Translations under genes and position numbers: made by a program | Notes under the pieces: model-generated | The model's input: the letters and a program-made list of their open reading frames with translations, nothing else | Databases searched by the model: none | What the model was told of the DNA's origin: nothing | DNA from: Ridgeia piscesae | Lineage: Eukaryota; Annelida; Polychaeta; Sabellida; Siboglinidae | DNA length: 64,000 nucleotides | Reading direction: 5' to 3' | NCBI GenBank assembly: GCA_025642075.2 | Contig: JAODUO010000072.1 | Span: forward strand, 267,001-331,000 | In this document: positions 47,953 to 60,689 of the stretch, piece after piece | Layout of the letters: each line of letters opens with the position of its first letter | Position numbering within the stretch: position 1 is the first letter of the stretch

Positions 47953-50110
47953 CATGATGTAACTGGTGCAGTATTTTATGTCCAGGCTCTCTCCCAGGCT
48001 AGGTCTATATTGAGGCCAGTGGGCAGATATCTTTATTGTGGCCACAGGCTAGCTAGCCCCCTATCATGACTCTGGTCTGCGCCACGGCCCAGGCAGGGCA
48101 GTGGGTAAATAGACTGGTTAAAAATAATGGAGGTCTGTATTTCCCTGTAGCAACAGCATAGCGAAATGTGGAGCTGGGTCCTTGAAATACCACAGAAGGG
48201 GAGAACTAACACACCTGTCCTTGAAGAATTCATGTGCTCCACCGTGAACACAGTAGTGGTAGTATGTCCATTTCCACAGTGGCATAGTATATACATGATT
48301 TATTTTTTATTCTCTATTATTCTGGGAAATGAGAAAGAACTAGTATACTTCTTATGAAGTGCTTTCCCCTTTCAAAATTAACAGTTGTTACAAAATAGTG
48401 AGCACTACTTTAATGACTAAGTAATTGAACACCTACGAATAATCAAATGTTCATCTTGCTAGAGTATAGGACAAGCAAAACATTTTGATGTTGAAACACA
48501 TACAAAACATAAAACAGTAATTTTTGTAGATAGTGTGTCTGTCCAAATACATATGGTACAAACACATGCACTGATTACACTTATCTCAAAACATAATCTT
48601 GTATTATACTTTGGATACATATAAACACTTAGAAGTGAACAGGGCAGATCTTGTAGGAATGAGTGGGGCGAATTAAACAGAAGGTCCAATGGATGGAGAA
48701 GATCCGACCAGTGCTGACAATGGACAGGGATAAAGTAGCAACAAGAGATGTGATTGGTTAGAGGCTCATGGTGGATGTCACATGACATCTTGACCATGAA
48801 GGGAGGCCACTTCATCGCATATTCAACTACCGCGGTAATCCAGCCTGGTTATAATGACCTATTAAATAAACATAATTTCTGTAATCCATCTCAGTCAATA
48901 TATCCAATGTATATGTTACTTTAATTATTTATTAAAGAGAAACTGGCAGGTGAATAGTTCACAAACAACACTGGAGTGTGATGCTATGTGAGCGATTGTG
49001 GGATTCCTGATGTTGGTTTGCTGATTTGTTAATTAAACAAAATATTTGAACTAATTGGTCTTATGTAAGCAGGTGCAGTGTACTGATTTTGGTCATGTGT
49101 GACTTGTCGCTGGGAAGTTGCCATGACTATACTGGTAGGCTTAAAATGTGTACATCCCATGCATGTAGTTTGTACAACGTGGGTGCGACATTACTACATG
49201 GCAATCCGCCACTTTGGGAGTGTGTCTGGGAAGGCTGTGCTTACTCATCCATGTCCTCCTATTTGGGCTTTAATGGTACCCTGGTACATTGGTGTACATC
49301 TTTTGAACTTGTCTATACTCTGTTGTGGATCCCAGCTATCTGACACTGTCACCAGTTCAGCTGAACTTTGGCGATTCATAATAGTTAGTGCCATCTAGTA
49401 GTGCCATCTTGTAGATCAGTGCGTGCCATTTTAAAGCTTAGTGCATGTGTCTTTATGTGGGATTTTTTAGTGTGGAAACATATTTCGCCGAACATATATT
49501 GTATGTGAGCGCAATGGGAAATTGATTGCATTTCATTAAAATGTCATTGTATTTAATGCAAATATGGTTCAGTTATTCAAACAATGCATGTGCTAAATGG
49601 TCATGACACATTGCCTGTGAATATTTCGTGGACCATAATATAGTCAGATTTCCAGGTAAATAAATGCATATCATTCGTCATTTACGTGGCTTTTTCATCT
49701 TGGATTGAAGACAGAATATCTGAGATGTTTGTTTTGATCGATGCTGCAATCTGTCAAGTTGTCAGTGCCTGTCAGTTGGCAGGTCAACATCGACAAACAC
49801 GGTGGGTTATCTCCAGACAGGCACAGTACTTACAGACATATAGACAGGGTCAGACACATTCGTTTGTGAGCCTTTTATTTGGGTTCACAAGTTGTGGCAA
49901 TTTACGTCAACCATTGGGGAAACATTGTAGGAAATCTACGCTCCCATATATCCTCCTTTTAAAGTACGTTCAAGAAATACACAGAAACTGAGTACCAGGT
50001 ATACATGTTTCACCTGGTGACAGGTTAAAATGGTGACAGAAAAAGTTAAAATAATTACATTAAGTTTTATGATATAGTATAAATATATTACATACTAATA
50101 AATTACATAA
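47953..50110. other. No gene recognised
   Basis: Several overlapping small frames (48459-48815 -, 49089-49398 +, 49686-49991 +) lack domains and splice context. No array or RNA gene was seen. Confidence 0.45.
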
Positions 50111-50114
50111 TAAA

Positions 50115-51355
50115 ATAAGTAATAATAATAATAAAGCTTTATTGCCATATTCAACATACATTACATGATGAATTGGAATGTAGTCTGGCTTTGACTCATA
50201 TAGTGCCTATATATACAATAAAATGAAATATGGCAAATAAATATAATATATATATATAAGATATACATTGTACATAATTTGTTCTTTAAAATGTTTTTTT
50301 ATAAATAAATAAAGACAAAATTAAAATAATAGATTACCTATTTAACAATAATTGTTGTGTAAAGTAGTTAATAAATAAATAAATAAATATATATATATAA
50401 ATTGTTTAATTTTATATATATATATATATATATGTATAAATTATCTTCTAAAAATATTATTTAAATTAGTAAACATACATTATAAGAGGACTAAAATATC
50501 ATTTAAAATTATATTTACAATTACAATTGAATGTGTCCAATTTTGTTTAAAAATATATTTATACAATTATTAAGTTAAGCTAAAATTTCAGAAGAGAAGA
50601 TTGTTGCTCAGCACCACCGATCCGCTACTGAGAATAGGTACACCCACACCCCAAACGCGTACGGCTCAGCCATACCAACCAGCACCAGAAAAATAACAAT
50701 TCCGCCAGAGCGGCGAAAAGCAGCCACGTTTCCAGGGTCTTTACATCTACGTTCTAAATTTCATTCCTGATAAGGCTGCTACAGCACTTGGGTAAAAACT
50801 ATTTCTAAAGCGATTTGTTTTCATACAGATGCATCTATAGCGTTTGCCTGACGGTAATAGATCGAAAAGATAATGGGCGGGGTGAGTTTGGTCTGAGATA
50901 ATTTTGCAGGCTCTTTTTTTGGATCTGTCTTTATATATGGCTGTTAGAGAAGTGAGTTCACTACCGACAATTTTGGAAGCTGTTTTCACCACTCAGTCAA
51001 GCCTGCTCCTCTGGCGCTGGCTGATGCCGCCGAACCATACACATATTGAGAATGTAAGAATACTCTCAATAGCAGAACGATAGAACTGAACAAGAATTTC
51101 TCTCCTCAGCCCCAACTTATTTAGTACGCGCAGGAAGAACAGTCTTTGTTGGGCCTTTTTGACGACAGCGTCTGTGTTGTTTTCCCAAGCTAGGTCACTT
51201 GATATTATCGTACCTAGGAATTTAAAACAGTCCACCCTTTCGATAGAGTCGCCATTAACAATAATGGGAGCAAGTGGGTTTTTTTCTTCCTAAAATCTTC
51301 GATCATCTCTCGAGTTTTGGACGCATTCAGTTGTAGGTTGTTAGTGTCACACTAC
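50115..51355 (-). pseudogene. 5'-truncated LINE with reverse transcriptase C-terminus and 3' tail
   Basis: Minus strand. From 51355: TNNLQLNASKTREMIEDF, a frame shift near 51283, then PIIVNGDSIERVDCFKFLGT, KAQQRLFFLRVLNKLGLRRE and LVQFYRSAIESILTFSICVW, the standard end of a non-LTR reverse transcriptase. An in-frame TGA at 50993-50995 interrupts it before VKTASKIVGSELTSLTAIYK and THPAHYLFDLLPSGKRYRCI to 50747. The 3' UTR is very AT-rich and ends TGGCAATAAAGCTTTATTAT then (TTA)n near 50120: a polyadenylation signal and microsatellite tail. One frameshift and one stop make it inactive. Confidence 0.9.
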
Positions 51356-51924
51356 ATATTACATGATTCTAGTAATTTGCATAAGCTCTAATAAGCAAAC
51401 TGCAACCTTGATAGACAGGTACCGAGTACACATAGGTACTGATGCAACCGGACTGGGGCCAGGCTGGCCCATAGCCCAAATTAGTGAAGTCACCTGTGGC
51501 TACCTGTCAGGCAGAGATGCATGGGAAAGATCAAGGGTTGGCCGGCTACACGTTTGTGAGCACGGGGTGGTGTAGGGAGGAGAGTGACAGGATGGGAGGC
51601 GGCAGGTATATAGTGAGTGTTGGCACGTGTCGGGGGAGGTGTAGTGTCTATTGGTACCGACGGACGGACCGTATCCTCGCTCATGGTGCTCAGGTGGCTT
51701 AGGAGACGGCACAAAAATGTAAGTGACGCGTTCTTGTTATTATTACACATTGTGATGTTGTCACATGATAAATCCCCTGCAGCTGTTCGCTTGCGGATTA
51801 TCCTATCCCACTGAGAGTACGGCAGGCAATTTATTGGAGTCTCTTACAAGAAACTGTGATAAAATAATTATGTACACATTGGTGTATTTAGAATTATATT
51901 ATAATAAATTACTGTAAATGTAGG
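51356..51924. other. No gene recognised
   Basis: Begins at the 5' truncation point of the LINE. Frames on both strands at 51484-51814 overlap and carry no family signal. Confidence 0.45.
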
Positions 51925-52085
51925 TTCTTATATAGTGCACTGTGTTCAGTCCTCTGAGGACTGATCAAAATGCTTTACAATTTACTTTGTGGCCGACACT
52001 GTTCAATCAAACACCATATCCACTTCACTGGGAAGTATTTAGCCATGCAGCAATTAAATAGTTGTAAGATATACCTGACTTACCT
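51925..52085 (-). mobile_element. SINE body, reverse orientation
   Basis: CAGTCCTCTGAGGACTGATC, AAAATGCTTTACAATTTACT and CACTTCACTGGGAAGTATTT follow the same order as in the copies at 20030 and 60690. Confidence 0.75.
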
Positions 52086-53030
52086 GTATAATGAATGTCA
52101 AACAATGATTTTTTCAGTGGCAGTATAATTATTTATAATACTTGTAATAAATGTAATTTATTAGCATATTTCACTTTTATCCTTATTAATATTAGCCACA
52201 CATTTAACGGTATACATTCTAAAAATATCTTAATGCGTAAAATATTAGTAACAGTAATATGAAATGTAGTTATCTTAAAATATTAATTCAATTTTTGGAA
52301 ACATCTCTAAATATTTACCTATAAATAAGTAATAGTTAAATGTGTTCCTGCAATTATCATATTTTCAAACACAAGATGTGATCATTTTAAAATGGTGTGA
52401 TGACCGATTACTTACTGTAGATTGTAGACAGTGTGTTACTTTCACGGTTCTCATTCCTCATATAGGGAGGGTGTATTTTGGTTTTTTCTGCGAAACTGCT
52501 GGGCAAGCTGTTGACACTAACTTCCTGTGTGTTCCCGGAGCTGGAGCAGATCTCCAGGTAGCACAGTGGCTCCGGTCATCTCTTCCAATCAATCAGACTA
52601 AAATAGTAGTACTGCGACTGACACTTCCAACATGCCGGATTTACTGCTCACTCGAGAAATATTTCAACCCGCATGTTTCAAATCAGACGCACATCATACG
52701 TATGCATTCTGTTTGATTACCGCATTTGTATTTGGCATTTTGCACGAATGAATTTCGGAGTGTTATCAGTGATTCACGCTTAGCTGAAGCTCTTAGTTCA
52801 CGGTGACTCATTTCTATTCCTTTGAAAGACCATGCTTCTATAAAGAGCCTTCTTGCATAGAGTCTCAATTCAGACACATTGTAAAAGATCCATTTTGCTA
52901 CCAATATGGGGGTAGATAATTATAAGTTTATAACTTCATTGCTATTACTCTTTTTCAAACAATATAATTATATTTTCTTTTATTATCTAATTTTGTATCA
53001 TTTATTTCATAATTATATCATACACATGAC
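52086..53030. other. No gene recognised
   Basis: AT-rich. Frames at 52342-52716 (+) and 52683-52904 (-) show no domain. May contain the 5' part of the retroelement whose tail is at 53080. Confidence 0.4.
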
Positions 53031-53130
53031 TTTAGTTTGATTGATGATTTGTCTAGAGTTGTTTATTGCTTTTGTAAGATTATATGTTTGAAATAAATAA
53101 ACTGGCTGATTGATTGATTAATCAATCAGT
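53031..53130 (+). mobile_element. Possible LINE 3' end with (TGAT)n tail
   Basis: TATGTTTGAAATAAATAAAC followed by TGGCTGATTGATTGATTAAT: a polyadenylation-signal-like string followed by a short tetranucleotide array, the usual ending of several non-LTR families. No coding remnant was recognised upstream. Confidence 0.4.
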
Positions 53131-53978
53131 CAATTGATCAACTGATTGAAACCAGGCAGATTGTTGGACACGCACGTGTTAAAATTGTGGCTCACATTCT
53201 GTTTCTTCATAGGACATTTTGTTCTCTCCCTGTTGCTCCAGTTCACGTGGACATGTAGAAGTATCCCATGTTAGACAGTGTGGGATTATGTATATAAGTA
53301 TAGAATGCTTTATGGCAGTCCCCTGGACAGGATGCTGTATTATTGAAGAAAACAGTTTTTACATTGACCTCTTCAGACCACTTGTCTCATGCTGTTGTTC
53401 ATGTAAGGCCTGATTTCACCCCAGACTTTCTTAACATCTCTTGTCTAAGGTCATTCTTTACCTGGATGGACACCTGGACATTCCTTGTTGTGCCTTTGGG
53501 TGGTACCAGTAGTATGAATAATTCAATTGCCTGGATTCATCGGGGCAGATGCCTTGATTGTGTTGTGAAGGCCTGGATGTTTTCATGACCAATTCTTATT
53601 GTTGCCTGACAGGATTGGGACCACATTCGTCGGTACTTATTGTACTGTTGTTCTTTTTTCTCACAACCCAGCAAACATGTAACCTTCCGGTAACAGTAAC
53701 AGATTACTTTATGCAGTAACGTTCCCATGTAACGTTAAGGGAACGTAAAGAAAACTTTCCAAAAATATGTTAGGAGAATGTTACCGGCTAACGTTATCAT
53801 AACATAGAAATAACGTTTTGATAACATTCTGGTAACATGATTATGTTAGCTGGAAAAGTACTCATTACTCATACTTTTTGGAGTATTTCATCATTATATC
53901 TTATGCAACGATATTCTGTTGAGACGTGTTACATTTTGTATTCATGATGTGCTCATGGTGTAAGAGCTCTAGCTGGAT
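53131..53978. other. No gene recognised
   Basis: Contains repeated 'taacgtt' and 'gtaacgtt' strings at 53680-53850 (GTAACGTTCCCATGTAACGT, AACATAGAAATAACGTTTTG) in both orientations, a diffuse palindrome-rich patch. No gene. Confidence 0.45.
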
Positions 53979-56658
53979 TGTCATGAGCCCTGTCCTGGGT
54001 TGTCATGAGCCCTGTCCTGGGTTGTCATGAGCCCTGTCCTGGGTTGTCATGAGCCCTGTCCTGGGTTGTCATGAGCCCTGTCCTGGGTTGTCATGAGCCC
54101 TGTCCTGGGTTGTCATGAGCCCTGTCCTGGGTTGTCATGAGCCCTGTCCTGGGTTGTCATGAGCCCTGTCCTGGGTTGTCATGAGCCCTGTCCTGGGTTG
54201 TCATGAGCCCTGTCCTGGGTTGTCATGAGCCCTGTCCTGGGTTGTCATGAGCCCTGTCCTGGGTTGTCATGAGCCCAGTCCTGGGTTGTCATGAGCCCAG
54301 TCCTGGGTTGTCATGAGCCCTTTCCTGGGTTGTCATGAGCCCTGTCCTGGGTTGTCATGAGCCCTGTCCTGGGTTGTCATGAGCCCAGTCCTGGGTTGTC
54401 ATGAGCCCTTCCTGGGTTGTCATGAGCCCTGTCCTGGGTTGTCATGAGCCCTGTCCTGGGTTGTCATGAGCCCTGTCCTGGGTTGTCATGAGCCCAGTCC
54501 TGGGTTGTCATGAGCCCTGTCCTGGGTTGTCATGAGCCCAGTCCTGGGTTGTCATGAGCCCAGTCCTGGGTTGTCATGAGCCCAGTCCTGGGTTGTCATG
54601 AGCCCTTTCCTGGGTTGTCATGAGCCCAGTCCTGGGTTGTCATGAGCCCAGTCCTGGGTTGTCATGAGCCCAGTCCTGGGTTGTCATGAGCCCAGTCCTG
54701 GGTTGTCATGAGCCCAGTCCTGGGTTGTCATGAGCCCTTCCTGGGTTGTCATGAGCCCAGTCCTGGGTTGTCATGAGCCCAGTCCTGGGTTGTCATGAGC
54801 CCAGTCCTGGGTTGTCATGAGCCCTTTCCTGGGTTGTCATGAGCCCAGTCCTGGGTTGTCATGAGCCCTGTCCTGGGTTGTCATGAGCCCTGTCCTGGGT
54901 TGTCATGAGCCCTTTCCTGGGTTGTCATGAGCCCAGTCCTGGGTTGTCATGAGCCCTGTCCTGGGTTGTCATGAGCCCTGTCCTGGGTTGTCATGAGCCC
55001 TGTCCTGGGTTGTCATGAGCCCTGTCCTGGGTTGTCATGAGCCCTTTCCTGGGTTGTCATGAGCCCTGTCCTGGGTTGTCATGAGCCCTTTCCTGGGTTG
55101 TCATGAGCCCTTTCCTGGGTTGTCATGAGCCCTGTCCTGGGTTGTCATGAGCCCTGTCCTGGGTTGTCATGAGCCCAGTCCTGGGTTGTCATGAGCCCTG
55201 TCCTGGGTTGTCATGAGCCCTGTCCTGGGTTGTCATGAGCCCTGTCCTGGGTTGTCATGAGCCCTGTCCTGGGTTGTCATGAGCCCTTTCCTGGGTTGTC
55301 ATGAGCCCAGTCCTGGGTTGTCATGAGCCCTTCCTGGGTTGTCATGAGCCCTGTCCTGGGTTGTCATGAGCCCTGTCCTGGGTTGTCATGAGCCCTGTCC
55401 TGGGTTGTCATGAGCCCTTTCCTGGGTTGTCATGAGCCCAGTCCTGGGTTGTCATGAGCCCTTCCTGGGTTGTCATGAGCCCAGTCCTGGGTTGTCATGA
55501 GCCCTTTCCTGGGTTGTCATGAGCCCAGTCCTGGGTTGTCATGAGCCCTTTCCTGGGTTGTCATGAGCCCAGTCCTGGGTTGTCATGAGCCCTGTCCTGG
55601 CCTTCCTGGTCATGAGCCCTGTCCTGGGTTGTCATGAGCCCTGTCCTGGGTTGTCATGAGCCCTGTCCTGGGTTGTCATGAGCCCTGTCCTGGGTTGTCA
55701 TGAGCCCTGTCCTGGGTTGTCATGAGCCCAGTCCTGGGTTGTCATGAGCCCAGTCCTGGGTTGTCATGAGCCCGTCCTGGGTTGTCATGAGCCCAGTCCT
55801 GGGTTGTCATGAGCCCTGTCCTGGGTTGTCATGAGCCCTGTCCTGGGTTGTCATGAGCCCTGTTCCTGGGTTGTCATGAGCCCTGTCCTGGGTTGTCATG
55901 AGCCCTGTCCTGGGTTGTCATGAGCCCTGTCCTGGGTTGTCATGAGCCCTGTCCTGGGTTGTCATGAGCCCTGTCCTGGGTTGTCATGAGCCCTGTCCTG
56001 GGTTGTCATGAGCCCTGTCCTGGGTTGTCATGAGCCCTGTCCTGGGTTGTCATGAGCCCTGTCCTGGGTTGTCATGAGCCCTGTCCTGGGTTGTCATGAG
56101 CCCTGTCCTGGGTTGTCATGAGCCCTGTCCTGGGTTGTCATGAGCCCTGTCCTGGGTTGTCATGAGCCCTGTCCTGGGTTGTCATGAGCCCTGTCCTGGG
56201 TTGTCATGAGCCCTGTCCTGGGTTGTCATGAGCCCTGTCCTGGGTTGTCATGAGCCCTGTCCTGGGTTGTCATGAGCCCTGTCCTGGGTTGTCATGAGCC
56301 CTGTCCTGGGTTGTCATGAGCCCTGTCCTGGGTTGTCATGAGCCCTGTCCTGGGTTGTCATGAGCCCAGTCCTGGGTTGTCATGAGCCCTGTCCTGGGTT
56401 GTCATGAGCCCTGTCCTGGGTTGTCATGAGCCCAGTCCTGGGTTGTCATGAGCCCTGTCCTGGGTTGTCATGAGCCCTGTCCTGGGTTGTCATGAGCCCT
56501 GTCCTGGGTTGTTATGAGCCCTGTCCTGGGTTGTCATGAGCCCTGTCCTGGGTTGTCATGAGCCCTGACCTGGGTTGTCATCAGCCCAGTCCTGGGTTGT
56601 TATGAGCCCTGTCCTGGGTTGTCATGAGCCCTGTCCTGGGTTGTCATGAGCCCTGTCC
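53979..56658. repeat. 2.7-kb array of a 22-bp unit, about 122 copies
   Basis: Unit is TGTCATGAGCCCTGTCCTGG plus GT. Three main variants differ right after GAGCCC: TGTCC, AGTCC and TTTCC; a few lack one base (CCCTTCC). The left edge and about 55600-56360 are almost pure TGTCC, whereas 54270-55560 mixes all three. One copy near 55595 is scrambled and a few at the right end have TTATGAG or GACC. The left flank (GCTCATGGTGTAAGAGCTCT) resembles the 5' half of a tRNA-like sequence. Confidence 0.97.
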
Positions 56659-56850
56659 GCTGACTAGTTCAGGTTACTGTGTTCTGTTCATAAGGCACTA
56701 ACTACCCTGCCCAATCATCCTAGTGCTCAAAAGAGTGCCAGAGAGTGCGCAAATGGGGGGGGGGTGAAGACAAGGCTTTATGCAGGATAAAATTATTGCC
56801 ATTCATACATGTTTTGGTGGACACATGGATGTTAACTGTTAAGCCAGTTT
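56659..56850. other. Spacer between the 22-bp array and a LINE fragment
   Basis: Unique-looking, with a run of G at 56755-56765. No gene. Confidence 0.5.
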
Positions 56851-57157
56851 CCTCACCTCACCTCACCTCACCTATCCCGTAGTCTTAGTGGACCGTTGGG
56901 GCACCACAGATGACCTGGCAACCAGCTGCCTCCATTCGTCTCGCCTCTCAGCCTTCCTCATGGCGGCGCTCAGTGTCATGCCCGTCCATTCCGGGATGTT
57001 GTCCTCCCATCTCTTTTTCTGTCTGCCTCGTCTTCTCCCTCCTGGCACTGTGCCCTGCAGGATTGTCTTGGCAAGCCCTGAGGATCTTGTTATGTGCCTG
57101 TACCATTTCCGTTTGCTTCTTTTTACTGTGGTCAAGAGGTCTTCGTGGGGTTTACAA
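56851..57157 (-). pseudogene. LINE reverse transcriptase C-terminal tail
   Basis: Minus strand, open for about 95 codons: HEDLLTTVKRSKRKWYRHIT, SSGLAKTILQGTVPGGRRRG, RQKKRWEDNIPEWTGMTLSA and VARSSVVPQRS. 'GRRRGRQ-KRWEDNI-EWTG' is a hallmark of the last residues of a widespread invertebrate non-LTR family. The coding end is followed by (GGTGA)n at 56851-56870, the 3' microsatellite. 5' truncated near 57157, so only the tail remains; its frame is undamaged, implying a rather recent insertion. Confidence 0.88.
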
Positions 57158-60100
57158 ACTTTTAAATGTGTTTGATGACCTGAAATGCACTACAATCACA
57201 CATTTTAAAGGCATATCTAACAACATTTATGGTTTTGGAAGACCGTTTTTTGCTATGGTTGAAGAGCTATCACGCTGACATGGTGTCACTGTGAGGGTGA
57301 ATGCCATGTAGGTGCCTGGGGGAGGCCGCAGTGTGTCCCTTGTGGTTTCACACACAGCAGTCATCTGCCTGTAACAATTAGACTCGTACATCTGCCACAT
57401 ACAAAATGGGCACTTCCTGGAAGAGCCGGCTGATGTAAATAGCCACACAACTGTAGGCCGATGGTTTAGTCCAAGTTGTTGTATGACAATACTCTGTACC
57501 TGGTATATCCCTCCAGGTATTTGACAAAGCATCTTTTTAGCTGCTCACCGAAGACACTGATAAATTAAAAGATGACAGTTCCTCACAATTGTGTATAGTT
57601 GAATACAGCATTTAATAAGAATGAAACGTACACCTTGAAACCGTGACAACTTGTCAACTTGCTTGGTTGTGCACATTTCCAATGTTATAAAACACAGACG
57701 AAGGACTGAGCTGCAGAGAAAGGTATAATTTAGAGAATGTATGACTGTATCTGAACACGTGGCTGGCCGCAGAAAGAAACACGACAACAAGTCAAAGCCA
57801 GCAACGGAATTGCTCTGACTGGCATATTTTTAATAACAAGATAAGCTTCAGCCAGTGCAGAACGAGTGGAACAGGTTCACACCGTTTAGTAGACGTGCTG
57901 CAGAAAAAAAGTGTTATATTATGCATACATTATCTAATCCATTGTTGTAGGTGCACAAAAGTCACTAAAGAAGAATATTGAGTTCATAAACTGACATTTT
58001 GTTTTATGAGTACCAATTTGATTCTCAATTAGCAAGATGTTCTTGTGAGGTTGAGTTTCTAAACTCATAATGACAGCACTGTTTGTTGTCTATAATTCCA
58101 GTATCGTCAGCCTTGCTGCTAACTGATTTAAACATGGTTACAGTTTATTTTATGCGGTGAACAGACTTACCCTGAATGATGACAGGATTATGAAAAACCA
58201 CCCACTGGTGTTCTTGTTTACTTCTCACTCTTGTGTTGTTGACATTCAGGCTTGGTTTATTTTTAAATGTACATTCAAAGAAGAGAAAAGATAGGATTAT
58301 CTCACTGTGTGAGTGTCACAGGTGTCTTCATAGCCGGCATGTGTCCCAACAAGATACGATGGGTGGAACAGAAGGATATTGCTATTCAAGGAAGACAATT
58401 GTCCTTCCCACTGGGGGTCATGTTTATACTTTGTGTAATTATTTAAAAAGCATGCCTTGGTAAGGTGCGGAACCTTTTCACCATCACTGCTGAATATATC
58501 CGGTACTGAGGTTTAACAGAAATCAACAGAATACCCATAGACAAGTACTCCACTGGACAGAACACACATTGACAAAAAAACCACTAGGTCAAATAACCAT
58601 AAACAAAAAACCCACTGGACAATATACCCATAAGCAAAAGCCCCACTGAACAGAACACCCACAGCCACCAGCCTCACTGGGTAGAAAAACAACAACGGAC
58701 AAAGGCAAGCCACAATTCCCTATGACGTCTTTGAGTGCTTCTTGGGGGTTTCACGCCTGCCGTAGTCTTGGGTGCAAGTGTTGCAATTGTTCATCTGATA
58801 CCAACCCCATATGTGGCTCGCTGCAAGATTCAGGAGCCTAGCCAAGAGGTGACTTTGGTGTTGATACCATTCCGTACACAAGAAGTCAATGGCCAACCAA
58901 ATGGTGCACTTGCGAGCCAAGTAAGACATTGTGTGGCCCTCACACATGCCCTCGATGTGTTCTCAAGACTGGGCCACAGCAGCCTACCAGACATTGCCTT
59001 TTATGTGGTTCGAATAGGGTTAGTATCTGTCACATCGATGTAGGGTTGATTGTAGCATCTGGTGTGGTCACTAAACAAGGTTCAGCCGAACTGATATATG
59101 GTTCCAGCTCATCAGGTGTGACTTCATCCAGGTATGTAATGCCAGAAGGTGTGTCAGTATTTGGGCACGACAGATCGATCCATACATCATGCCATACTGG
59201 CATTTTGTTCATGGGGGTTTTGTAGAAGGAAGTTTTATCCATTGTCCAAAAACTGTTATTAAATCAGGTTTTGTCTTATGTTTTCTTTCTTGTTTTGGTC
59301 ATGGGAGTGGGTTTTTTCAATGCCTGAAGTGTATTTTTTGTCAGTGGGGTTTCACAATGGGAGTTTTGTTAAAGGAGTTTGTCCAAGATGTTCATAGTGC
59401 ATTTGTCCAAGGAAGTCATGTCCATGAGATTTTTACCACAGAGTTTTGTTTAGTAATACCATACACCATATGTGTACATCAGTGCATTTGTGTATGCATG
59501 TGTGCGTGCGTGCGTGCATGCATACGTACGTGTGTGCATGGGTACATGCATGTTTTAGAATAATTGAAGTTTGAATATTCCAGTGCTGTGATTCTGCTGA
59601 CACATGTTACAGCTTGCTAGACAGTGATAGACGGAGATTACTGGTAACAACACAACTTTTGGTGTTTATTAATTCACTTACTCTCACTCATATTGGCCAC
59701 TATGGTTGAATTTTGTGGGCTTCAAACATCCGTCTGTAGTCATTAAAACAGCTTAATCTGGTGTAAGATCTGAGTGTCTTCAACTAGTTGAACATTCTGC
59801 AAATGTTTTTAATTAAGTTCCAACAACATTTATTAGTTATCTCGGTCTGTGGAGGCTAAAGCTATTAGATGTATAAAACATGAAACTTATGTGGTTGCAA
59901 AGAGTGTCTTGGGCTACACTAAACCGTGTCTAAACAACAGAAATCACACTATGCTATGTGATTCTGCCTGTTCTTCTAAAAACTACACCAACCACAGTCT
60001 CGGGAGAGCAATAGATCGCAAACAATATCAGATGTGTTCCTTGTGTGATTTGTGGTTCGGAATTTCGATATCACTTAGTCGAAGTGTCTAAAAAGGACTA

Positions 60101-60689
60101 ACCATTTCTGAAAACACTGTTATAATACCTAAAGTGGACACTAATTACATTGTCACATATTGTCTTCTGGGGCCAGTGACATTTCCTGTGTACCCGTAAA
60201 TGTGCAGTGTATAAAATATCTTTTTGAAAATTCTTAGGAAATGTACTGCGTCGAAATGGTACATCACATTGAATGTACAACAGGTTGTGTGTGTGTGTGT
60301 GCATGACAATGCCTGCCCCGTGCTGCATACTTCACTGGGTGACCTTGTAGCCTCAGCACCTGTGTTCAGGGCAAACGTTGTGCGTAGTTGTGGTATATTG
60401 GTTACCCCATCTGTTTGTGTATATTAGGGAGAGCTGGTGATAAAAACGAATGTACACAGGACTGGTAACCTGCGTAGGTGGAAGGAATGGGCCTGGGGGT
60501 GGTCATTTCAAGTGCACTGTACAGACATTAGTTTCTGCTGTCACTTACATTTTCCATCTGTTTTGTCCTCCTGCAGTAAATATCTGCTATGGAAGAGTTG
60601 TGACATTGTATGAAGGTTGTAGCTGTAATGATAAACTAGGCATTTGCATTGTGCCTTGTCCTTGTAAAAGTAAATGTATGTTTTTTACA
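57158..60689. other. No gene recognised
   Basis: Overlapping small frames on both strands around 58500-59560, none with a domain or splice support. 58520-58680 holds diverged repeats of 'accCACTGGacAgaAcAcCCAtA' type, about five times at 30-40 base spacing. 59490-59540 is a GCGT/GCAT microsatellite. Confidence 0.45.

Noticed and set aside
53979..56658. CRISPR-like regular repeats
   Set aside because: Units abut with no unique spacers, and the sequence is eukaryotic; it is a minisatellite. The same applies to the other arrays.
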